Positions 24,144-32,094 of a stretch of DNA of 39,542 bases are shown here, one piece after another. Source of the DNA: Acidimicrobiaceae bacterium (GTDB lineage: Bacteria; Actinomycetota; Acidimicrobiia; Acidimicrobiales; RAAP-2); assembly GCA_003133545.1 (NCBI GenBank), contig PKYA01000080.1, positions 8,265 through 47,806 of the forward strand, given 5' to 3'. The notes below the pieces were generated by a model that did no database searches, was not told the DNA's origin, and saw only the letters and a program-made list of their open reading frames with translations. Each line of letters begins with the position of its first letter. The first letter of the stretch is position 1. Position numbers and translations under genes: made by a program.

Positions 24144-25281
24144 GCGACTCCTCCAATCGGAGCGCCTGGGCGATGCGCTCCCGATGGTCGTAGGGGGTAC
24201 CGAACAGGGCGCGATCCTGCACCACCCGGCGGATGTAGAGGTGCAGATCGTGGTCCCACGTGACCCCGATGCCCCCGTGAAGCTGGACGCAATCCTGCAG
24301 GATCAGCGGAGCGCGGTCCCCGATGTAGGACTTGGCCACACTCACAAACTCGAAGGCGCGCTCGGACTTGGCGTCGACGGATCGTGCGGCGGCGAGTGCG
24401 GTGGCCAGCGATGCCTCGGTCCACAGCTTCATGTCGGCGAAGCGGTGCTTCAGAGCCTGGTACGAGGCGAGAGGCCGGCCGAAGGAGTACCGGTCGAACG
24501 AGTACTCCATGGTGAAGGAGAGGACGCGGTCGATCACTCCCGCCATGGAGGCACACTCCAGTGCGACGGCCAGCTCGAACAGACGCTCGATCTGGGGGGC
24601 GCCCGCCCCGGCTTCGCCCAGCACCGCGGCTGCGGGAAGGACCACATCGTCCAGTTCAACCATGGCGAAGCGCCGCACGAGGTCGAGCCCCTCGGCTCTG
24701 GTCACCGTCACCCCGGGGGCATCGGCATCGACCAGGAATTGGGTGGGCTCACCATCCACGAGGGCGGCCACCACGAAGAACTCGGCTTCGGCCCCCGCTT
24801 CGACCGGCCCCTTGCGGCCAGTCAGCACGAAGTCGGCGCCGCGCCTGGTCGCCTGGAGCCCCACGCCGCTCGGGAGCCCCGGAGCCCCCTTTTCGGTCAG
24901 GCACCAGCTGGCGATGGCCTCGCCGGAGAGGAGGTCAGGAAGGTAGCGGTCGCGCTGGTCCTGCGTGCCGTACTCGGACAGGGCGGCAGCCACCACGTTG
25001 ACCGGAAGCAGGGGCCCGGGGGCCACCCCCCGGCCCATCTCCTCGGCCACGATGACCAGGTCGAGCAGCCCGTGGCCCGAGACGCTGCCCCCGCCGTCGT
25101 CCTCGGAGACGAGGAGCGACGTCCACCCGAGCCCGGCGCCTTGACGCCACCAGTCGGCGGGGAACCCGGCCGGCTCCTTCTCGGCCCATTCCCGCACCGT
25201 CGACAGCGGGCTGGTGCGCTCCAAGAACTTGGCCGTGGTCTCCCGGAACAGCTCCTGATCTTCGGTCAGCTCGAGATCCAC
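24133..25281 (-). CDS. acyl-CoA dehydrogenase, partner subunit
   Basis: This 382-residue protein begins M-D-L-E-L-T-E-D-Q-E-L-F-R. It has the flavin-contacting Arg in D-R-Y-S-F-G-R-P-L-A-S-Y-Q-A-L-K-H and the C-terminal L-H-G-G-I-G-V-T-W-D-H-D-L-H-L-Y-I-R-R, typical of the partner chain in heteromeric FadE enzymes. The middle flavin loop is weak (L-T-E-K-G-A-P-G), suggesting that chains share flavin sites. The GTG start at 25281 has GAGGAAGAG upstream. It is followed with an 11-bp overlap by the second dehydrogenase and preceded by the P450 gene. Confidence 0.89.
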   Translation of the reverse strand: MDLELTEDQELFRETTAKFLERTSPLSTVREWAEKEPAGFPADWWRQGAGLGWTSLLVSEDDGGGSVSGHGLLDLVIVAEEMGRGVAPGPLLPVNVVAAALSEYGTQDQRDRYLPDLLSGEAIASWCLTEKGAPGLPSGVGLQATRRGADFVLTGRKGPVEAGAEAEFFVVAALVDGEPTQFLVDADAPGVTVTRAEGLDLVRRFAMVELDDVVLPAAAVLGEAGAGAPQIERLFELAVALECASMAGVIDRVLSFTMEYSFDRYSFGRPLASYQALKHRFADMKLWTEASLATALAAARSVDAKSERAFEFVSVAKSYIGDRAPLILQDCVQLHGGIGVTWDHDLHLYIRRVVQDRALFGTPYDHRERIAQALRLEESHGH

Positions 25282-25307
25282 CCGATCACTCTTCCTCTCA
25301 CGGCACA

Positions 25308-25319
25308 GGGGCGCGCCCC
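25308..25319. repeat. 12-bp palindrome between P450 and acyl-CoA dehydrogenase genes
   Basis: GGGGCGCGCCCC is self-complementary without a spacer. Nearby, ACCCC and GGGGT arms around 25356-25371 could form a weak hairpin after the P450 stop. At this base composition either may be chance. Confidence 0.3.
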
Positions 25320-25374
25320 GTCCACAACGTGTACTGCGTCCCGGCGACCCCGGGCCAGGGGTGCCGCCCCGGTC

Positions 25375-26565
25375 CTACGCCGACCAGAGCAGGGGCAGAG
25401 TATCGACCTGGCGCAACCCGAACATGAAATTGAGCTCGGTCCCGGGCGCGATCTCGTAGTCGGGGATCCTCCGGTGCCACTCGCGCAGCGTCGTCCGCAG
25501 CTCCAGGCGCGCCAGGTGGGAGCCCAGGCAGCGGTGCACCCCGGCGCCAAAGGCCAGGTGCTTGGAGTTACGGGTGAGGATTACGTCGTCCGCGTCGGGC
25601 AGGGCCCGCTCGTCCGTGTTGGCCGAACCGATGCTGACGCCGACGTGGTCTCCCTTGTGCACCGGGCAGCCGTCGAGCTCGGCGTCCTGCTTGGCCACCC
25701 GAGCCACGCCGGTCACCGGCGTCTCCCAGCGCAACAGCTCTTCGACAGCGGTCGGGATGATGGAGGGGTCGTCGACGAGCAGCCGGCGCTGCTGGGGGTG
25801 CTGGGCCAGGTAGGCGAAGAAACACTCCAAGGTGTCGGTGACGGTATCGAGGCCGGCGATGAGGAACAGGAAGCAGATGCCGAGGATCTCGTCGTCGGTC
25901 AGCCGGTCCCCACCGACCTCCGCCGAGGCGAACATGCTGAGCAGGTCCTCCTGGGGCCGCTTGCGCCGGTCGGCCAGCGTCTCGGCGAAGAACCGCTCGA
26001 CCTCCGCTGCATTGACGCGCTGCGCCGCCTGGACCTGCTCGAGGTCGTCGCCGGCGGGGCGCAGGATCCCGTTCTTCATCTCGAGGAACATGGCGAGCTC
26101 GGACACCGGGAGACCGAGCAGGCGAAGGAAGACGGAGGACGGGAGCGGCTCGGCCAGCGCCGTGGTGAACTCGCACGAGCCATCGTCAATAAAGCCGTCG
26201 ATGAACTCGTTGACCAGCTGGGCGATGTCCGGCTCAATGAGGTTCATCCGCTTGGGGGCGAAGATCGGATCGAGCAGCTTGCGGTACTTGGAGTGCTCCG
26301 GCGGGTCCACCTGCAACGGGATGAGGGGCACCGACTGCCCGAGATCGACCGCCTCCATGGCGGAGGAGAAGATCTCGGGATGCTGGAGGGCGAACTCCAC
26401 CTCGGCCCGCCGCATGATCTCGATCCCACCAAAGGGTCCGGGGACAGCGGCACCGACGGCCCGTGCCTTCTTGTAGAACGCCTGCGGGTTGCGCCCCGTT
26501 TCGGGGTCCAAGAAGAGGTTCGGGTCGAAGGTTCCGGACTCCGCCACCGCCTGCTCTCCTGCCAT
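25375..26565 (-). CDS. cytochrome P450
   Basis: This 396-residue soluble bacterial P450 has the oxygen-binding helix I motif A-G-L-D-T, the K-helix E-E-L-L-R and the heme loop F-G-A-G-V-H-R-C-L-G with the axial ligand at about Cys346. It would hydroxylate a hydrophobic substrate and needs electrons from a ferredoxin such as the one at 2250-2441; no ferredoxin reductase gene is present. ATG 26565 overlaps the preceding amidohydrolase stop in an ATGA arrangement, placing it second in the operon with two acyl-CoA dehydrogenases and a crotonase. Confidence 0.95.
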   Translation of the reverse strand: MAGEQAVAESGTFDPNLFLDPETGRNPQAFYKKARAVGAAVPGPFGGIEIMRRAEVEFALQHPEIFSSAMEAVDLGQSVPLIPLQVDPPEHSKYRKLLDPIFAPKRMNLIEPDIAQLVNEFIDGFIDDGSCEFTTALAEPLPSSVFLRLLGLPVSELAMFLEMKNGILRPAGDDLEQVQAAQRVNAAEVERFFAETLADRRKRPQEDLLSMFASAEVGGDRLTDDEILGICFLFLIAGLDTVTDTLECFFAYLAQHPQQRRLLVDDPSIIPTAVEELLRWETPVTGVARVAKQDAELDGCPVHKGDHVGVSIGSANTDERALPDADDVILTRNSKHLAFGAGVHRCLGSHLARLELRTTLREWHRRIPDYEIAPGTELNFMFGLRQVDTLPLLWSA

Positions 26566-27836
26566 CAGCGCGGTTTCGCCAAGTCGGCAGCCAAGATGGC
26601 ATGGGGCTTGGCCGGGCCCTTGCGGGTCGACCGGATAGACACGTCACGCCCCGCCACCTGCTCACGGAGCGCCCGCACCGTGCACTGCTCCTTGGGGATC
26701 ACCGAGAACGGGTCGTAGCTGAAGTGCTTCATGGCGTTCAGGTGCGTGATCCGGTTGATGTCGTGCTCGGAAAGCTCCCCGATGTACTTCCATAGCTGCT
26801 CGGGCGCAGTGGGCCAGGTGGTGTCGGAGTGCGGGTAGTCGCACTCCCAGGTCACGTTGTCCATGTTGAGGAAGTCACGGCTGGCGACACCGAAGGCATC
26901 GTCGATGAAGCAGGTGATGATGTGCTGGTTGAACACCTCGCTCGGCAGCTGGTGGCCGAAGTCCTGCCCGGTCCAGTAGTGGTGCTTGTCGTAGTTGTAG
27001 TCGATGCGCTCCAAGAAGTAGGGGATCCATCCGATCCCGCCCTCGGACAGGGCCACCTGGAGATCGGGGAACTTGCGCAGGACCGGCGACCAGATGAGAT
27101 CGGCGGCAGCCTTGACGATGTTCATCGGGGTCAGGCTGATGAGGACGTCGATCGGCGCGTCCGGCGAGGTGATCACCATCTCGGAGGACGAGCCGATGTG
27201 CATACACACGACGACGTTCTCCTCGCTGCAGGCCTTCCAGAAGGGGTCCCAGTGGTCGGTGTGCACGCTGGGCCAGCCCAGCTTCGACGGGTTCTCGGAG
27301 AACGTCACGGCGTGGGCCCCCTTGGCCGCCGTCCGCCGGACCTCGGCGGCCAGGGCCTCGGGATCCCAGATGGCCGGGATGGAGCACGGGATGAAGCGCC
27401 CCGGGTAGGTCCCGCACCACTCGTCGATGTGCCAGTCGTTGTAGGCCTGGACCATGGCCAGGGCGACGTCCTTGTCCTCCGTGCGGGCGAACAACTGGCC
27501 GCAGAACCCGGTGAAGGACGGGAAGCAGAGCGAACCCAGCACCCCGTTGGCGTTCATGTCGGCCACCCGCTCGTGGATGTCGTAGCAACCGGGACGGATC
27601 TCGTCGAAGGCTGTCGGCTCCATGCCGTACTCGTCGGGTGGGCGGCCGGCCACCGCGTTCAGCGCGATGTTGCCCATCACGTTGCCCTCGTACGTCCATG
27701 CGCTGGTGCCGTCGGCACGGGTGATGAACTTCGGCGCCAGGTCGGCGTACTTGGCAGGGAGCCTGCCCTCGAAGAGGTTGGGCGGCTCGACGAGGTGGTC
27801 ATCGACGCTTACCAGGATCAGGTCATCAACATCCAT
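26565..27836 (-). CDS. amidohydrolase-2 family metal-dependent hydrolase or decarboxylase
   Basis: This 423-residue protein is distantly similar in layout to the one at 14365. The N-terminus L-V-S-V-D-D-H-L-V-E-P-P-N-L-F carries the Asp-x-His metal motif. C-M-H-I-G-S-S-S-E carries a second His, followed by S-E-G-G-I-G-W-I-P-Y-F-L-E-R-I-D-Y. W-E-C-D-Y-P-H-S-D-T-T-W-P holds the conserved Asp. This V-D-D-H-x-x-E-P-P subgroup is common in actinobacteria and to my knowledge uncharacterised. It is first in a five-gene minus-strand operon. ATG 27836 has GGGGG about 9 bases upstream. Confidence 0.9.
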   Translation of the reverse strand: MDVDDLILVSVDDHLVEPPNLFEGRLPAKYADLAPKFITRADGTSAWTYEGNVMGNIALNAVAGRPPDEYGMEPTAFDEIRPGCYDIHERVADMNANGVLGSLCFPSFTGFCGQLFARTEDKDVALAMVQAYNDWHIDEWCGTYPGRFIPCSIPAIWDPEALAAEVRRTAAKGAHAVTFSENPSKLGWPSVHTDHWDPFWKACSEENVVVCMHIGSSSEMVITSPDAPIDVLISLTPMNIVKAAADLIWSPVLRKFPDLQVALSEGGIGWIPYFLERIDYNYDKHHYWTGQDFGHQLPSEVFNQHIITCFIDDAFGVASRDFLNMDNVTWECDYPHSDTTWPTAPEQLWKYIGELSEHDINRITHLNAMKHFSYDPFSVIPKEQCTVRALREQVAGRDVSIRSTRKGPAKPHAILAADLAKPR

Positions 27837-27910
27837 GGAAGGAACCCCCTTGCTCTGACGCCCGTTCCCGCCCGAACCCGACGGTCCAGGCTGCAGACGG
27901 ACATGATTTC

Positions 27911-27938
27911 AAGGTAGCACGTCTGTTCTCCGGCACAA
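27911..27938 (-). promoter_or_regulatory. possible promoter for the amidohydrolase-P450 operon
   Basis: Read on the minus strand, TTGTGC and TACCTT are 16 bases apart, about 75 bases upstream of ATG 27836. Both are partial matches to housekeeping hexamers. The region is the most AT-rich part of this 198-base divergent gap. Confidence 0.35.
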
Positions 27939-28034
27939 TTCGCAGCGCACCACCCACGCCGACAGGGCAGGGGGCAAGTGGCAGGTCGGCACGGCGCGGT
28001 GCCAGACTGGCGCGGCCCAAGAGGGGGAAGGCCC

Positions 28035-30401
28035 GTGAGCGCACGCGTGAATGAAGACGAACGGAGCCGTCAGGACGGGCACGACGCCCACTCCCCCGAC
28101 GGCGGGGAAGGCCCGCGCATCCTCGACGGCAGGCGGGTCATCGACTGCTCGGAGAACATGGCCGGCGCGGTGGCCGCGCTGCTGCTGGGCGAGGCCGGGG
28201 CCGACGTCATCAAGGTGGAGCCGCCGGGCGGTGATCCCACCCGGGGCTCCCTCGGCTTCGTGACCTGGAACCGATCGAAGCGCAGCGTCGTGCTCGACCT
28301 CGACACCGAGCAGGGGCGTGCCGATCTCCATCGCCTTCTCGACGGGGCCGACATCCTGATCCACACCTTCGGGCCGGCCGCCGCCGCGGCCCGCGGCGTG
28401 AGCGACCCCGAACTGGCGGCCCGTCACCCGCAGTTGATCACCAGCGCCATCTTGGGCTGGCCGGCCGGCCACCCGAGCGCGGAAGGGCCCAGCGACGATC
28501 TCTTGGTCAGCGCCCGCCTCGGCCTCTGCGACGAACAACGCGGGCACCGCGACGGCCCGGTGTTCCTCCGCTTCCCCTTCGGGAGCTGGTGTGCCGTGTA
28601 CCTCTGTGTCATCGGCGTGCTGGCCCGCCTCATTCAGCGCGAGCGGGGTGGCGCCGCCGGGGGCCCGGCCCACACGAGCGTGGCGCAGGGCGCGCTGGTG
28701 CCGACCATGATGCACTGGGCCCGCGCCGAGAACCCCGGTCCCATGTTCGCCTGGGGCCTGCCCAAGGACATGGTGCCGTCGCTGTTCGAGTGCGGCGACG
28801 GTGTGTGGGTCCACCTCATGCGCAACGCGGACACCGACTCCCCGCTGATGGTGGCCGCCTTCGCGGCCATGGGGGACGAGGGAGTGACGGCGGCCAACGC
28901 AGAATTCGCCGGGCTGGCCACACCGGGTTACCCCAACTTCGGCGCCAACCGGGTGGCGTTCCTCACCCGACCCTCGACCGAGTGGCTCGAAGACTTCTGG
29001 ACCCATGACATACCGGCCCAACCGGCCGCCGAATACGGCGCCATCCTGGCCGACGCGCAGGCCCGGGCGAACGGCTACACCACCGAGGTGGTCGACCCTG
29101 TCCACGGCCGTGTGACGCAGGCCGGCACGCCGTTCTCCACCGAACCACCCTCCCGGGTCAGCGGTCCGGCCCCGTCCCTCGGCCAACACACCGAGGAGGT
29201 CCTGGGCCAAGCGCCTGCGCCGGCCGCGCCTGCGGTACCGGCCCCCGCCGCAGCGCCCCGGGTGCGGGCGCCGCTGGAGGGGCTGCGCGTTCTCGACCTC
29301 GGCAATTTCCTGGCGGGGCCTCTCGGGCCCATGCTCATGGCGGACCTCGGTGCCGATGTGATCAAGGTGGAAGCAACCACCGGGGACAAGATGCGCCACG
29401 TCGAGCGGGTCTTCGCCTCGTGCCAGCGGGGCAAGCGGGGCGTCGCCCTCGATCTGAAGGTGGCGGCGGCCCGTCCCGCCCTCGAGGCCCTCGTGGGGTG
29501 GGCCGACGTCGTGCACCACAACCTGCGCATGCCGGCGGCCCGCAAGCTGGGCCTCGACTACGACTCGCTTCGCGCCGTCAACCCCGGGCTCATCTACTGC
29601 CACGCCAGTTCGTACGGGCCGAAGGGCGAGCGGGCTGACTGGCCCGGCTACGACCAGCTCTTCCAGGCCTCGGCCGGGTGGGAGGTGCTCGGCGGCGGCG
29701 AAGGCAACGACCCCATGTGGTTCCGCTTCGGCTTCATGGACCACCTCTGTGCCATGGCCTCGGTGGTCGCCACCTTGCTCGCCGTCTATCACCGGGACCG
29801 CACCGGTACGCCGCAGCTGGTCACGGGCTCCCTCCTCGGCGGGGGCGTACTCACCAACAGCGAGACCTTCCTCAAGGACGGCCGCCTGGTGGCGCAGGCC
29901 GACCCCCTCGACCACGAGCAGATGGGCCTTTCGCCGGGCTACCGCCTCTACGCGTTGACCGACGGCTGGATCGCGCTGTGCGCCCGGGAGGGCGCGCAGC
30001 TGTCCGCCGCCTGCGCGGTGGCCGGGGTGCGCGCGCCGGAGGAGCTGGTCGGGGCTTTCGCCACCATGCCGGCGGCGCCGACGCTCGACGCGCTCCGCGC
30101 CGCGGGGGTGCACTGCGAACCCGTCACCCTCGACCAGGGGGAGACCTTCCTCGACGATCCCCTGCACCGCGCCCTGGGCCTCGTCACGTCTTACCCCCAT
30201 GCCGAGTGGGGCGAGCTGGAGCAGGTGGGCGCGCTGTGGAGCCTCGGGGACCTCGACGTCCGCCTCGACCGTGCGCCGCCGGCCCTGGGCGAGCACACCG
30301 AGGAGGTCCTGGCCGAGGTGGGGCTTGACCGCGCTGCCATCGATGCCCTGCTGGCAGAGTCCGTAGCCGTACAAGCGACACCATCGACGGTCCCGGTATG
30401 A
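28035..30401 (+). CDS. fused double class III CoA-transferase
   Basis: This 788-residue protein has two CaiB/BaiF-like domains joined by an Ala/Pro-rich linker near residues 393-413. Each has the family A-D-V-I-K-V-E segment and an R-S/R-G-V-x-L-D-L strand. By alignment with the usual R-x-x-T-G turn, the catalytic Asp is present in the second domain (F-M-D-H-L-C-A-M) but is Ser in the first (F-G-S-W-C-A-V). It would act as a single-chain pseudo-heterodimer moving CoA onto a carboxylate. The GTG start at 28035 has GAGGGGGAAG upstream. It is the first gene of the 28035-33633 operon. Confidence 0.9.
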   Translation: MSARVNEDERSRQDGHDAHSPDGGEGPRILDGRRVIDCSENMAGAVAALLLGEAGADVIKVEPPGGDPTRGSLGFVTWNRSKRSVVLDLDTEQGRADLHRLLDGADILIHTFGPAAAAARGVSDPELAARHPQLITSAILGWPAGHPSAEGPSDDLLVSARLGLCDEQRGHRDGPVFLRFPFGSWCAVYLCVIGVLARLIQRERGGAAGGPAHTSVAQGALVPTMMHWARAENPGPMFAWGLPKDMVPSLFECGDGVWVHLMRNADTDSPLMVAAFAAMGDEGVTAANAEFAGLATPGYPNFGANRVAFLTRPSTEWLEDFWTHDIPAQPAAEYGAILADAQARANGYTTEVVDPVHGRVTQAGTPFSTEPPSRVSGPAPSLGQHTEEVLGQAPAPAAPAVPAPAAAPRVRAPLEGLRVLDLGNFLAGPLGPMLMADLGADVIKVEATTGDKMRHVERVFASCQRGKRGVALDLKVAAARPALEALVGWADVVHHNLRMPAARKLGLDYDSLRAVNPGLIYCHASSYGPKGERADWPGYDQLFQASAGWEVLGGGEGNDPMWFRFGFMDHLCAMASVVATLLAVYHRDRTGTPQLVTGSLLGGGVLTNSETFLKDGRLVAQADPLDHEQMGLSPGYRLYALTDGWIALCAREGAQLSAACAVAGVRAPEELVGAFATMPAAPTLDALRAAGVHCEPVTLDQGETFLDDPLHRALGLVTSYPHAEWGELEQVGALWSLGDLDVRLDRAPPALGEHTEEVLAEVGLDRAAIDALLAESVAVQATPSTVPV

Positions 30402-30435
30402 GCCGCGACCGGGCGGGTGTGACGAGGAGCAGTTG

Positions 30436-30870
30436 ATGACCGAACCGAGCACGCTGGTCGTGCTGCCCGTGCTCACCGAGCGGAATCGCCACTTCTGGCA
30501 GGGGGGTGCGCAGGGGCACCTGACCTTCCTGCGTTGCCAGACCTGCGGCTATTACCTGCACCCCCCCATCCCGGTGTGCCCCGTCGATCAGTCCAAGGAT
30601 CTCAAGCCCGAGGCCGTGAGCGGCCGGGCGACGCTGGCCAGCTACTCGGTGAACCACCATCCCTGGCTGCCCGGCTTCGAGCTGCCCTACGTCGTCGCCC
30701 TGGTGGAGATCCCCGAGCAGCCGGCCCTGCGCCTGACGACCAACCTGGTGAACTGCCCGCTGGACGAAATCGAGATCGGCATGGCGCTGCGGGTCGTCTT
30801 CCGCCACTTCGAGGATCCGGGCGGCGACGTCTGGCTCCCGCTCTTCGAGCCTGACGGAGACCGGCCATGA
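30436..30870 (+). CDS. DUF35 zinc-ribbon/OB-fold protein
   Basis: This 144-residue protein has an N-terminal helix (F-W-Q-G-G), a zinc ribbon C-Q-T-C-G-Y-Y-L-H-P-P followed by V-C-P-V-D, then an OB-fold (S-G-R-A-T-L-A-S-Y-S, P-Y-V-V-A-L-V-E-I). The fourth zinc ligand, normally Cys in C-P-x-C, is Asp or missing. Such proteins form complexes with thiolase-fold partners, as in the Ltp2 retro-aldolase with the DUF35 domain of ChsH2. Its stop overlaps the start of exactly such a partner (ATGA). ATG 30436 is preferred over an adjacent TTG because GAGGAG lies at normal distance. Confidence 0.92.
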   Translation: MTEPSTLVVLPVLTERNRHFWQGGAQGHLTFLRCQTCGYYLHPPIPVCPVDQSKDLKPEAVSGRATLASYSVNHHPWLPGFELPYVVALVEIPEQPALRLTTNLVNCPLDEIEIGMALRVVFRHFEDPGGDVWLPLFEPDGDRP

Positions 30871-32078
30871 CGACACGTGATGGCCTGGCCGAGAAGCACT
30901 GCGCCGTCTCGGGCATCGGGCAGTCCGACGTGGGACGCCGGCTCGGCCGCGATCCACTCGAGCTCACGCTCGATGCCTGCTACGCCGCCGTCGCCGACGC
31001 CGGCCTCACCCCGGCGGACATCGACGGGCTGTCGACGTACCCGGGCGGCATGGCCGTGCCCAAGGGCTTCACCGGCGCCTCCGCCTACGAGACGCTCGAC
31101 GCCATGCGCCTGGAGGTGAACTGGTTCGACAGCGGCGTGGAGACGTCCGGGCAGCTGGGCTCGGTGATGAAGGCCTGCATGGCCATCGGCGCCGGGATGG
31201 CCGACCACGTCCTGTGCTTCCGCTCGGTGTGGGAGGGCAGCGCGCAGGGCGCGGGAGGCCGCGCCAGCCTCGGGCCCGGCGGCGGCCAAGGCGGCACCAT
31301 CTACGCCGGTGACTTCCAGCAGTGGATGCTGCCTTTCGGCTCGGCCGGGGCGCCCATCTGGGTCGCGCTCTTCGCCCAGGCCCACATGCAGCGCTACGGC
31401 ACCACCCCCGAGCAGTTGGCCCAGATCGCCCTCAATGCCCGACGCAATGCGGGCCTCAACCCCAAGGCGATCTACCGGGACCCCATGACGCTCGAGGACT
31501 ATTTCAATTCCCGGATGATCACCACCCCCTTGCGCCTCTTCGATTGCGATGTCCCCTGCGACGGGGCAACGGCGTTCGTGGTGTCGCGGCGCGCCCTGGC
31601 CGAGGACCTGGCCAAGCCGCCCGTCTACATCGAGGCCATGGGAGCAGCCCTGCACGACCGGCCGAGTTGGGACCAACTCCGGGACCTCACGCGGACCGTC
31701 GGCGCCGACGCCGCCGCCCAGATGTGGAGCCGGACCACCCTCACCCCGGCCGACGTCGACATTGCCGAGATCTACGACGGCTTCAGCTACCTCACCATGC
31801 TCTGGCTCGAAGCGCTCGGGCTGTGCGGCACCGGCGAGAGCGGCCCCTTCGTCGAAGGGGGCACCCGCATCGCCCTCGAAGGGTCCCTCCCCCTCAACAC
31901 GGCGGGCGGCCAGCTCTCCGCGGGCCGGCTGCACGGCTACGGGTTCTTCCACGAGGCCTGCGTCCAGCTCCGGGGCGAAGGTGGCGCGCGCCAGGTGGCG
32001 AGCCGGCCGAAAGTGGCGGCGGTGGCAGCCGGGGGCGGCAACACCTGCGGCTGCTTCCTGCTCAGCACCGAGTCCTGA
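30867..32078 (+). CDS. thiolase-fold (Ltp/SCP-x-like) protein, possible retro-aldolase
   Basis: This 403-residue protein has the thiolase fold but no nucleophilic cysteine: the expected segment reads W-F-D-S-G-V-E-T-S-G-Q-L-G. The C-terminal C-x-G-G-G of thiolases is A-A-G-G-G-N-T-C-G-C. E-I-Y-D-G-F-S-Y supplies Tyr in the region used by Ltp2 aldolases, and H is kept in G-F-F-H-E-A-C. With the DUF35 partner it probably performs retro-aldol cleavage of a 3-hydroxyacyl-CoA with a tertiary carbinol, or another C-C reaction. It overlaps the DUF35 gene by 4 bp. Confidence 0.88.
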   Translation: MTTRDGLAEKHCAVSGIGQSDVGRRLGRDPLELTLDACYAAVADAGLTPADIDGLSTYPGGMAVPKGFTGASAYETLDAMRLEVNWFDSGVETSGQLGSVMKACMAIGAGMADHVLCFRSVWEGSAQGAGGRASLGPGGGQGGTIYAGDFQQWMLPFGSAGAPIWVALFAQAHMQRYGTTPEQLAQIALNARRNAGLNPKAIYRDPMTLEDYFNSRMITTPLRLFDCDVPCDGATAFVVSRRALAEDLAKPPVYIEAMGAALHDRPSWDQLRDLTRTVGADAAAQMWSRTTLTPADVDIAEIYDGFSYLTMLWLEALGLCGTGESGPFVEGGTRIALEGSLPLNTAGGQLSAGRLHGYGFFHEACVQLRGEGGARQVASRPKVAAVAAGGGNTCGCFLLSTES

Positions 32079-32094
32079 TGCCCCGCCGGGGACG

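Noticed and set aside
25308-25319. GGGGCGCGCCCC as an operator
   Set aside because: It is a short GC-only palindrome in very GC-rich DNA and is not placed at a promoter. Kept only as a low-confidence repeat.
23863-26718. Very long open frame (951 codons) on the plus strand
   Set aside because: It lies antisense to two acyl-CoA dehydrogenases and the P450, all with clear motifs. Its translation is low-complexity (His, Arg, Gly, Val rich) without domains, typical of the open antisense frame in GC-rich DNA.
27909-30476. 855-codon open frame on the minus strand
   Set aside because: It is antisense to the fused CoA-transferase, whose motifs are unmistakable. The translation has no recognisable domain.
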